NCBI GenBank assembly: GCA_035566435.1
Contig: DATMRF010000038.1
Location: 33,186-97,185, forward strand
Source: DATMRF01 sp035566435
GTDB taxonomy: Bacteria > Verrucomicrobiota > Verrucomicrobiia > Limisphaerales > UBA8199
DNA: 64,000 nucleotides
Reading direction: 5' to 3'
The notes below the pieces were generated by a model. It ran no database searches. It had not been told where the DNA came from and saw only the letters and a list, made by a program, of their open reading frames with translations. Shown piece after piece: positions 24,678-32,510 of the stretch. The position numbers were made by a program, and so were the translations under genes. Positions within the stretch are counted from its first letter, which is position 1. Every line of letters starts with the position of its first letter.

Positions 24678-25291
24678 CGGGCCACCGCCTGTCCTCGGGA
24701 CTGCACGTGAAGTTTATGATAAATCCGTTCGATGTGCGTATGCACCGTGCTGTAGGAAATGCCCATGGCTTCTGCCGTTTCTTTATAGCTGAATCCTTTA
24801 ACGAGGTAATCCAACACGTCTACTTCTCGTGGTGAAAGAGTCTCCGGCGCCGGTTTGCCGGATGGCGTAACCCGTTTGAAGGATTGCACCACTTTGCGCG
24901 CGATGCTGCTGGTCATTGGGGCGCCACCGCCATAAACGTCCGTGACGGCGGCCAGCAATTGCGTCGCGCGCACTGGCTTCAGCAGGTATCCGGCTGCCCC
25001 CGCTGCCAGCGAATTAAATATGAAATCAGGATCTTCATGAACCGTGAGCATAAGAATCTGCGGAAGGTCCATTTGCCTGGCGAGCTGGCGCACGCACTCC
25101 ACCCCGTCCATGCCCGTTAAACTGATGTCCATCAACACGACTTGCGGTTTTAACCTGGGGATTTCCGATAACGCCTCCTCGCCGCTCGAAAACGAACCTA
25201 TGCATTTGCAATCGGGCGCCCCTTCGAGGATATCAAGCATACTCTTGCGGATAGCGGTGTTGTCTTCAACGATGGTAATGGTTATGGCCAT
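24662..25291 (-). CDS. NarL/FixJ-type response regulator
   Basis: Receiver domain at about residues 1-120 with the acidic pair in 'IVEDNTAIR', phospho-acceptor Asp55 in 'VVLMDISLTGMDG', Thr in 'MLTVHED' and Lys in 'YLLKPVRA'. A LuxR-type helix-turn-helix follows at about 147-205 ('TLSPREVDVLDYLVKGFSYK', 'ISYSTVHTHIERIYHKL'). It lies 17 nt downstream of the sensor kinase stop-to-start gap on the same strand, so the two form a two-component pair. Likely target promoters are nearby secreted-protein genes, by inference only. Confidence 0.93.
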   Translation of the reverse strand: MAITITIVEDNTAIRKSMLDILEGAPDCKCIGSFSSGEEALSEIPRLKPQVVLMDISLTGMDGVECVRQLARQMDLPQILMLTVHEDPDFIFNSLAAGAAGYLLKPVRATQLLAAVTDVYGGGAPMTSSIARKVVQSFKRVTPSGKPAPETLSPREVDVLDYLVKGFSYKETAEAMGISYSTVHTHIERIYHKLHVQSRGQAVARYLRV

Positions 25292-25308
25292 ATTTTTAGC
25301 TCAAGTGG

Positions 25309-28275
25309 TTAACGCGCCGGATTTTTCAACGGCGCAGTAAATGTGGTAGTCGTGCCTTTACCGTGCTCGCTGCGATAGTCGCAACGCCCGCCGATTTCAG
25401 TTAGTCGCCGCTTCAAATTGGCCAGGCCATCCGCGTCGGGCGAAACCTTTCCGTCGATCTCAAACCCACGTCCATTGTCTTCCACGACAACCGTCATGGT
25501 TTCCTCGGTCAACTGAAGACTCAACCAAACCTCCGTCGCGCCGGCGTGTTTCACGACGTTATGCAAGGATTCCTTGACGGCCAGATACAAGTGATGTCCT
25601 ACTTCCGGCTGCAGCGGAATGGGCGGCACGTCCATCGGCACATCCAAACGGCAACGTATCTTTGCTGAACCCAGGTAGTCCGGCACATAAGTGCAAAGAA
25701 ATGCGACAAAAAGTTCCAGCGTGTCATTCTTGGGATTGACCGTCCAAACGATTTGATCCAGCGCACGGACGACCTTTCGAGCGCTGCGGAAAATCTGATC
25801 GATATGCTCCTTCGCCTGAACAGGTTTCTCGAAATCCTTTTGCGCCAACTCGCTCAGCAGCGCAATGTGAGTCAGGCTTGCCCCAATGTCATCGTGCAAA
25901 TCCTGCGCGATGCGCGCGCGCTCTCGCTGTAATGAAGTCTCCTGCTCCAACCTTAACAGCTTGAAACGCAGTCGCCGAAACGAAACATAACGAACGGCAG
26001 CGATGACGCCGACCGTGAACAGTGCAAGACAGGCCGCGCGCACCGACCATCGGTCCCAAAGAAACGGCGGGACAGTCAACGCAATCGTTGTTCCCGGTTC
26101 ATTCCAGATGCCGGCGCTGTTGCAGGCGGCGACGTGAAATGCGTACTCGCCGGCGGGCACCCGCAAATAGGTTGCGCTGCGGCGGGCTCCGCTTTCAATC
26201 CAGTCCTCGTCCAGACTTTCAATCCGATAACGGAAGCGAACGTTCTCCGGCGCGATGAAAGTCGGCGCGGTAAAATCAACGTCCAATCGGCGATTGGCGG
26301 AAGGAAAAACAAATCGTCCGCGCGCGTCCGTTCCCGCGAGGCGCCCGTCCACAGCGATGCGTTCAATCAAAACTCGCGGCGCCGCACGATCCACCAGGGT
26401 TAGGCTGGGATTCACGACCGCGAGACCGGTGCGCATTGGAAACCATAGACGTCCATCGCCGCTCCGGGCGGCGTCGGGGGCATAACCATAGGAACCTTGC
26501 AGGCTGTGCAATCCTTCATCGCGTCCAAATGGCACGGAATGTACACGCTCCGCGCGCCCCTCCGCGACGGCTTCGAGCTCGTGAAGGCTCACCTGAAAAA
26601 TCCCGTGGTCGGACGAGCACCAGAATCCTCCGCTTTCGTCTGTGGCAATAGAACAAATATAGGAATCATACAGCCCTTGTTCCTCACTGATGTGCGTGAA
26701 CTTTCCATCGCGCCATACCCCCAGGCCGGCGCCGGCATAGCCGATCCAAAGGCCGCCGTCGGGAGCCGCGTTCAAGCAGCGAATCGGAGGAGGAGGCGAA
26801 GAGATTTGCGGCGTATCGGATCTGAGCTTGTCCCCTTCCGTGCGCAGTAGCAGACCGTCGGTTGTCCCGCACCAGATAGTTCCCTTCACATCCTCCGCCA
26901 GCGCGCGAATGGCACGGCTCATGTTGGGTTGAGTGAAGGTCTGAAATTTGTTCTCGTGAAGCTTTTGCAGGCAGGCGGGAGCTTCGACTGCTATCCACAA
27001 ATCCCCCGCATGGTCCACCAGCAAACCTCGAACGATCTCGCCTCCCAGGCCATTTTCGCGGCGCAGTGACGTAAACCGGCCGCCACGCCATCTCTGCAGC
27101 CCGTTGCGATAGGTGCCGATCCAAATCCCGCCGGAACCGTCACTCGTGACACACGTGGCATGAGCACCGGACCCTTCTGCCTCACCGGCGACCCTGCTCC
27201 ATTGATTGCCAACGCGACGGGCCAATTCGCCGTTTGCAGCAACAGCCCACATCACGCCGTTCTTGTCCTCGCAAATCGAACGCACTGCCTCCGTCGGCAA
27301 ACCGGATGCTCTCGCCTGCAATTCCACCGCCCGCGTCCGCAAGCGATTCAACCCGCCACCACCCGTGCCGACCCAAACATTTCCTTCGTCGTCGTTACCC
27401 AGGCTCATAATCTCTTCGTGCGAGGTTCCTACGCGCGTAAAATTTGTTCCGTCGTAATGAAATAAACCATCCGCCGAGGTTCCGACCCAAACCGCGCCGG
27501 TTTGGTCTTCGAATACCACTGTGGGTTCGACTTCTGAACGGTCTGTCGGCAACAGGCCGCATGCTATGGCCGTGCCGTTTTGATTATAACGAATCAGTCG
27601 CGAGCCGGCACAAGCCCATATCCCGCCCCTACGAGCTTGTCCGAGTTGAATCAGCCGCTCACTCAACCTGGAAACGGTTTGAAAATTTCCGTCGTGGACA
27701 ACGCCGACCTGGCCCACTCTGCTGAACCAAACCTGCCCGTCGATATCACTCGTCACGCTGCACGGTCCGCTGCTGGCCGGATCGTCGTTGCCGGCGAACC
27801 GAGTGACGCGGCCATCGGCGATGCGGCTCACGCTACCGTCGGCATAGCCGATCCACACGCCGCTCCGCAAATCTTGTGCGAGCGCGATGGGCTTCTCCAG
27901 CGAGAGACCGTTCGTGGCCGTGAATAAATTTGTGCTCTCGCTCGACAACGAAACGACCAACCCGCCTTCGAGCGCCAGCCACAGTCGTTTTTCGCGCCCC
28001 AGCAACATCGTGCGGATCAGGGGCCGCGTGCGCCGCGAGGGAATAGGCAGGGGAATATTTTGGAAACGCACACCGTCAAAACGCGCCAATCCACTATGCG
28101 TCGCGAGCCAGAGATAATTGTCGGAGGTCTGGACGATGCCGCTGACCCTGTTGTCCGGAAGACCGTCATCGAGTTGCCAGACTCGCGCCGACCATCCGGA
28201 GTCGTTCGGCGCTGCTGAAATGGGTGACGCCAGCCCCCACAATCCCCCCAGCAGCACCACCAAAGCTCGCGACAT
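25309..28275 (-). CDS. Two-component sensor kinase with periplasmic Reg_prop beta-propeller and Y_Y_Y domain
   Basis: A signal-type N-terminus ('MSRALVVLLGGLWGLASPIS') is followed by 'WSARVWQLDDGLPDNRVSGI' and repeated 'NDEGNVWVGTGGGGLNRL'-type blades of the two-component regulator propeller. A Y_Y_Y-type Ig domain follows (about 640-730; 'FRYRIESLDEDWIESG', 'YAFHVAACNSAG'), then one membrane helix ('AACLALFTVGVIAAVRYV'), HisKA_3 with 'IAQDLHDDIGASLTHI' and HATPase_c ('VVEDNGRGFEID', 'GLANLKRRLTEIGG'). This architecture is common for polysaccharide sensing in Bacteroidetes and Verrucomicrobia. The ATG at 28275 gives the signal peptide; upstream codons lie in repeat sequence. It partners the regulator just downstream. 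Confidence 0.9.
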   Translation of the reverse strand: MSRALVVLLGGLWGLASPISAAPNDSGWSARVWQLDDGLPDNRVSGIVQTSDNYLWLATHSGLARFDGVRFQNIPLPIPSRRTRPLIRTMLLGREKRLWLALEGGLVVSLSSESTNLFTATNGLSLEKPIALAQDLRSGVWIGYADGSVSRIADGRVTRFAGNDDPASSGPCSVTSDIDGQVWFSRVGQVGVVHDGNFQTVSRLSERLIQLGQARRGGIWACAGSRLIRYNQNGTAIACGLLPTDRSEVEPTVVFEDQTGAVWVGTSADGLFHYDGTNFTRVGTSHEEIMSLGNDDEGNVWVGTGGGGLNRLRTRAVELQARASGLPTEAVRSICEDKNGVMWAVAANGELARRVGNQWSRVAGEAEGSGAHATCVTSDGSGGIWIGTYRNGLQRWRGGRFTSLRRENGLGGEIVRGLLVDHAGDLWIAVEAPACLQKLHENKFQTFTQPNMSRAIRALAEDVKGTIWCGTTDGLLLRTEGDKLRSDTPQISSPPPPIRCLNAAPDGGLWIGYAGAGLGVWRDGKFTHISEEQGLYDSYICSIATDESGGFWCSSDHGIFQVSLHELEAVAEGRAERVHSVPFGRDEGLHSLQGSYGYAPDAARSGDGRLWFPMRTGLAVVNPSLTLVDRAAPRVLIERIAVDGRLAGTDARGRFVFPSANRRLDVDFTAPTFIAPENVRFRYRIESLDEDWIESGARRSATYLRVPAGEYAFHVAACNSAGIWNEPGTTIALTVPPFLWDRWSVRAACLALFTVGVIAAVRYVSFRRLRFKLLRLEQETSLQRERARIAQDLHDDIGASLTHIALLSELAQKDFEKPVQAKEHIDQIFRSARKVVRALDQIVWTVNPKNDTLELFVAFLCTYVPDYLGSAKIRCRLDVPMDVPPIPLQPEVGHHLYLAVKESLHNVVKHAGATEVWLSLQLTEETMTVVVEDNGRGFEIDGKVSPDADGLANLKRRLTEIGGRCDYRSEHGKGTTTTFTAPLKNPAR

Positions 28276-28436
28276 TCTTGGGGCCACGAGCACGAAAATA
28301 GTCGCCGGGCTGGTCGCCCGCAAGCAACGGAACCGTTTTCGGCTATCGGCAGTTTTGCCGACTACCTGCTGATCCAGCATCGGCTATGCTGATCTGCAAT
28401 ATCCGTATGCGTCCGGAACCGAATGAAACTCATCGG
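28164..28436. repeat. Intact copy of a duplicated divergent kinase/pseudopilin promoter segment
   Basis: This stretch covers the 5' end of the sensor kinase (minus), the intergenic gap with a hairpin (28344-28364), and the start of the pseudopilin gene (plus). It aligns by eye, with substitutions and small indels, to 34923-35185. Matches include 'gacgccagcccccac/tt', 'gccacgagcacgaaaa/ccatgagcacgaaaa' and 'tcggcagttttgccgactacc'. Confidence 0.65.
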
Positions 28437-29228
28437 CGCGAACTTCTCCTTTTGGCTGGATTCACCCTGATCGAACTGTTGGTGGTCATCGCCATCATCG
28501 CCATTCTTGCGGCGATGTTGCTGCCTGCACTTTCCAGGGCCAAGACAAAAGCGCAAGCGATCAAATGCCTCAACAACAACAGGCAAATCGGCTTGGCCAT
28601 GATGATGTATACTGGCGACAACAATGACTTCCTGCCGCCTTTGGCCACCACCACATATCCTACGGCGCTCGGGGAATTCTGGTATTTTCAATATCTCTCC
28701 AATGGTAAGTATATAACCAGTGACGCGATTTCAAACAATGTCTGGCGCTGTCCGGCCGTTCGAGACGCGGATCTGATATCGGGCTTTTTTTATGGCGTTA
28801 AACTGGAAGGCTATGGTCCGATGGAAGGCAACAAAAACAACGATCCGGCGCAGGGGATTCTTCGTTTTGGCACTGTCGGTGGAGTGAGCGAGGGCAGCCG
28901 AGAATTAGGTTCATTAACACGTCCTAGCCAGCTCTGGCTGTTAGGTGATGTTGGGCTTCCAAAAAGTCAAGGCGATGAAGCATCTAACAGATTTCCCGCA
29001 GGTGGCTATTATACTGAGTTTAGCACCCGGCAACCGTATCCGCCGGGGTTGCTTCCAGGTCAGGGTTGGGCTGCAGTTTTTGCCGCAGGCATACTACCTA
29101 CAAAGCAGGCAGCCTGCCGTCACGACAGGCGTGCCGCGTTTTCGTTTTGTGATGGACACTCAGACAGGTGGAAATGGGAGGATTTGGTTTCCAATAAGGA
29201 CGATGTCTTTGCCTTATATTCCTATTGA
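28407..29228 (+). CDS. Pseudopilin-like H-X9-DG-family protein
   Basis: The leader 'MRPEPNETHRRE' then 'LLLLAGFTLIELLV' gives a prepilin peptidase site before Phe with Glu at +5. The hydrophobic helix ends 'LLPALSRAKTKAQAIKCLNN', followed by 'RQIGLAMMMYTGDNNDFLPP'. The C-terminus has 'CRHDRRAAFSFCDGHSDRW', an H...DG motif that defines the family. The gene is divergent from the beta-propeller kinase and lies 152 nt before the large secreted protein at 29381. The upstream ATG at 28386 is possible but falls in the duplicated promoter segment. Function: probably a surface fibre subunit or T2SS pseudopilin, by its N-terminus only. Confidence 0.85.
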   Translation: MRPEPNETHRRELLLLAGFTLIELLVVIAIIAILAAMLLPALSRAKTKAQAIKCLNNNRQIGLAMMMYTGDNNDFLPPLATTTYPTALGEFWYFQYLSNGKYITSDAISNNVWRCPAVRDADLISGFFYGVKLEGYGPMEGNKNNDPAQGILRFGTVGGVSEGSRELGSLTRPSQLWLLGDVGLPKSQGDEASNRFPAGGYYTEFSTRQPYPPGLLPGQGWAAVFAAGILPTKQAACRHDRRAAFSFCDGHSDRWKWEDLVSNKDDVFALYSY

Positions 29229-29380
29229 AGAACAAATGCACCTTAGTGATTTGAATCTGCTAAAGCATTATCCGGCTTCGGATTAATCGGCCCAACTACT
29301 TACATGCTGTGGAACGACCTTGTAGCCGATAAACTAAAATTTCCCAAACCCAAACGTTGACCCCTGGAAAAGCGCCGTTT

Positions 29381-32300
29381 ATGAAAACCAAAAAACAGCC
29401 CGAAATCCTCCCTAACATAAACCAATCTATGAGCGCGCGTCGTCGTAGTCCGACCACGTTCATTTACGCCATCACCATCATCCTGACATTTCTTGCGATG
29501 CGTGGCAAAGCAGGCAACATACTGGTAAATCCAGGTTTCGATACGACCCTTTTTGCCCCCGGGGGGTGGACGCAACATGCTGGGCAAACTTGGATGGAAA
29601 ATCACGCCACGGCAGAGGATCATAATTCAATTAAGCTGATTCGCACCGGGGCTGATTCCTTGTGGATGCAGGGCCAGTATAATGGCGTCAATCAGGATTC
29701 GTATGTTTCACAGACGTTCGCCACTTTTCCCGGAAATGTTTATTCCGCAGATGCCTGGTATTCCACCTATACCTATGAAGCGACCAACCGTCTGGGCGGC
29801 GCCACTGCCCAGACTCTGGGCACCACAACTTACTATACCGGTCTTTTTGGGCCCGCTGGCGGGGCCAACGGCGCTCAAGCAGACGGATGGGTTGAGGTGA
29901 AGTTTTTTGATTCAGGCAACAATCTGATTGCGGATTACAGGTCAATGATAGTTGACCCCGCCTTTGTCGGCTTTTCCACGGAAACAACAGTGCCGTTTGA
30001 TACGTATACCGGAACACTGCCAACGACGACCAATGCAATTGGCAATATCTATTTAAATTGGATTGATATGCCAGTGACCAACCAATATGACATCTCTAAA
30101 ATAACACCGAATACTGAACCAGACGTCGAAATTGCCAACAGTGCCATCACAAATACACTGGGTGCCGGGCAGAATATAGTGGCACCGCCGGGAGCGGCAA
30201 AAGTGGAATTCGGCATACATTTCTTTCAGTCGGGCAATAACCCGGACGGCACTCCTTTCTGGGATGATGCAACCTTGAACCAAATCGCCGGGCCGTCGCC
30301 ATCAATCATCACCCCCACTCCGGATGGCACAGAATTTTTCAACGCTGCCAGCACCAATTTCACTTTCAAGGTTGTTTCGGCGTCCACGGGCGGCGCGCCT
30401 CTACCCACCAATTCAACCAGCCGCATTGGGATTACTGTGAACGGCGTGAACCAGACGGGAAACCTGCAATTTAGCGGGGCATCCACTAATTTGTCCGTGA
30501 CCTTGTCGGGTTTGTTAGCATCGAATTCTCCGCTTTACACTATGAGCATATCAGTCACAAATAGTGTAGGTTTGGTTTCTTCCAAAACCGTAAGCTTTGA
30601 TACTTTCCCCACCAACGTTTTCATCGTTAGCGCTGAAGATTATGATTACACTAACGGTCTATTCATCCAAAACCCGACCCCGACTTCCGCACCTGCCGCC
30701 AACAGTTATTTCGGGACGGCTGGCGTTTTGGGGGTGGATCTGTCAACCTATGGCGGAACCGGAGTATTGCCTGGAAACGGTGCTGCGCAGCTTATTCGTT
30801 TGGACGGTCACTCGGCAGAGCAAAAAGCTGCCGATATACAGTTGCCACAATACGCGGCGGCGAATGACCCAAATGTATATAACGTCCAAATAGCGTATAA
30901 CAATGGCGGCAACTGGTTTAATTACACAAGGAATTATCCGACAGGCAATTATCTTCTCTACTTGCGATACAATAATGGCAATGCGGGCAACGTCGAAAGC
31001 CTCAACCTGTTGACAAGCGGTTATGGGACGTCAACTCAAACAACGACCAATCTAGGGGTGTTTATCGGTGCCAACACGGGGGCTGGTTATGCGTGGGTAC
31101 CCCTGACGGACACATTTGGTAATAGAATAATCGTGAATTTGCCGGCGGCACAAAACACGCTGCAACTGCTCAGTGGCAACGGCGCTGGCGCTGGCGGGAT
31201 TGCCAACTTTGTCGATATTATATTCGTTCCGTCGGGCACTTCGTTCCCTCCCATCATTAACAATCTAAGCCCTAACTACGTCAATCCGCCGGTTAATGCG
31301 GGTATCTTCTTAACGAATATCACGAACATAAGCTTCTCGGTAAGTTCCACTTTTAGCACGGTTGCGACAAATAGCATTCACACCGTGATAAATGGAGTTG
31401 ACGTCTCCTCGTCGGTATCCTATTCGGGGTATAACACAAATTGGAATGCGAGCCTTCCTTGCCCACAAAATCAGCTAATCACGCTGGTCGTAACCGCTAC
31501 GGATGCCAACGCACTGTCCAACAGCGTGTCGGAGACCTTTGACACCTTCAGTCAGGATAATTTGATGATTGAAGCCGAAGACTTCGACTTCAATGCCGGT
31601 CAATTTATTGACGACCCGATTCCAACGTATCTCGTTGCCACAGCGACAAACAGTTATTACGCGGGTGGCGTGTATGGAACCAATGCAGCCGTGTTTAATG
31701 TAGATTATGACGGCACATACGATGGCGAAGCATTGGCTGGTTACCGGGATATGGATAAAGGTGTGAAATGCGAGATTTGTTCTGACTTCGTCCGCGCCAA
31801 GTTTAGTGACAACGGCTCGACGGATTTGGACGTAGGATATTGGAATGGCGGTCAATGGCTTAACTACACCCGCACATTCCCCACGAATAACTACAATGTC
31901 TATGGCCGGCTGGCCGGTGGCAATGGCCCCTTCAATAATACCACCCTGAAATTGGTGACTGCGGGAAGGGGCACAACAACTCAAACGACCCAGCTTTTAG
32001 GCTCATTTGCAGACGCAAACGCAGCGGGCTGGCAGACATGGCACTGGGTGCCTATGCGGGATACCAATGGCAACCTTGTGACGGTTTCACTCGGAGGGGT
32101 TCAAACGGTGCAGGCGACAAGCGGGAATAATCTCAACGCAAACTTCTATATGTTTGTGCCCACGGTTTCCGCCGTTAAATTGTCCGCCACATTAAGCGGC
32201 TACAGCCTTTTGTTCCACTTCCCGACCGTGACTGGGCACAATTATACGGTTCTTTACAATAACACGCTCGTCGGCGGCACCTGGCAGCCGCTTTCCGCCA

Positions 32301-32383
32301 CCATTCCTGGTGACGGCACCGTCCAAACTGTGACGGACACGGTGGCGGGAACGAGAAAATTCTACCGGTTGCAGATTCAATGA
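29381..32383 (+). CDS. Large secreted protein with CBM-like modules
   Basis: A charged N-terminus and a hydrophobic segment ('FIYAITIILTFLAMRGKAG', about residues 27-45) suggest Sec export. Next is a carbohydrate-binding-like domain ('NILVNPGFDTTLFAPGGWTQ'), then an Ig-like region (about 310-410). Two CBM6-like modules start 'VSAEDYDYTNGLFIQNPTP' (near 417) and 'MIEAEDFDFNAGQFIDDPIP' (near 728), each with 'NNGGNWFNYTRNYPTGNYLL' / 'GGQWLNYTRTFPTNNYNVY'. The C-terminal domain 'HNYTVLYNNTLVGGTWQPL' to 'GTRKFYRLQIQ' is the type closing many verrucomicrobial secretome proteins and recurs at 43082-46270. No catalytic domain recognised. Probably a surface polysaccharide-binding protein paired with the pseudopilin. 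Confidence 0.8.
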   Translation: MKTKKQPEILPNINQSMSARRRSPTTFIYAITIILTFLAMRGKAGNILVNPGFDTTLFAPGGWTQHAGQTWMENHATAEDHNSIKLIRTGADSLWMQGQYNGVNQDSYVSQTFATFPGNVYSADAWYSTYTYEATNRLGGATAQTLGTTTYYTGLFGPAGGANGAQADGWVEVKFFDSGNNLIADYRSMIVDPAFVGFSTETTVPFDTYTGTLPTTTNAIGNIYLNWIDMPVTNQYDISKITPNTEPDVEIANSAITNTLGAGQNIVAPPGAAKVEFGIHFFQSGNNPDGTPFWDDATLNQIAGPSPSIITPTPDGTEFFNAASTNFTFKVVSASTGGAPLPTNSTSRIGITVNGVNQTGNLQFSGASTNLSVTLSGLLASNSPLYTMSISVTNSVGLVSSKTVSFDTFPTNVFIVSAEDYDYTNGLFIQNPTPTSAPAANSYFGTAGVLGVDLSTYGGTGVLPGNGAAQLIRLDGHSAEQKAADIQLPQYAAANDPNVYNVQIAYNNGGNWFNYTRNYPTGNYLLYLRYNNGNAGNVESLNLLTSGYGTSTQTTTNLGVFIGANTGAGYAWVPLTDTFGNRIIVNLPAAQNTLQLLSGNGAGAGGIANFVDIIFVPSGTSFPPIINNLSPNYVNPPVNAGIFLTNITNISFSVSSTFSTVATNSIHTVINGVDVSSSVSYSGYNTNWNASLPCPQNQLITLVVTATDANALSNSVSETFDTFSQDNLMIEAEDFDFNAGQFIDDPIPTYLVATATNSYYAGGVYGTNAAVFNVDYDGTYDGEALAGYRDMDKGVKCEICSDFVRAKFSDNGSTDLDVGYWNGGQWLNYTRTFPTNNYNVYGRLAGGNGPFNNTTLKLVTAGRGTTTQTTQLLGSFADANAAGWQTWHWVPMRDTNGNLVTVSLGGVQTVQATSGNNLNANFYMFVPTVSAVKLSATLSGYSLLFHFPTVTGHNYTVLYNNTLVGGTWQPLSATIPGDGTVQTVTDTVAGTRKFYRLQIQ

Positions 32384-32426
32384 AAGCCGGTTGAGGGACT
32401 GCAGTTGGATTGAGGGAACAACTGGG

Positions 32427-32455
32427 GTCGGCGCCGACATTGAGGCGGCGCCGAC
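32427..32455. terminator. GC-rich inverted repeat after the CBM-protein gene
   Basis: gtcggcgccg (32427-32436) and cggcgccgac (32446-32455) form a perfect 10-bp stem with a 9-nt loop, 44 nt after the stop at 32383. No T-run follows, so it may be a Rho-type/processing hairpin or a dispersed repeat rather than a classical terminator. Confidence 0.4.
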
Positions 32456-32510
32456 TCTGCCCGGCCTAAATGCCACTGTCATTTGCCGTTTGGAATCGCC
32501 ATAAGCTCGT

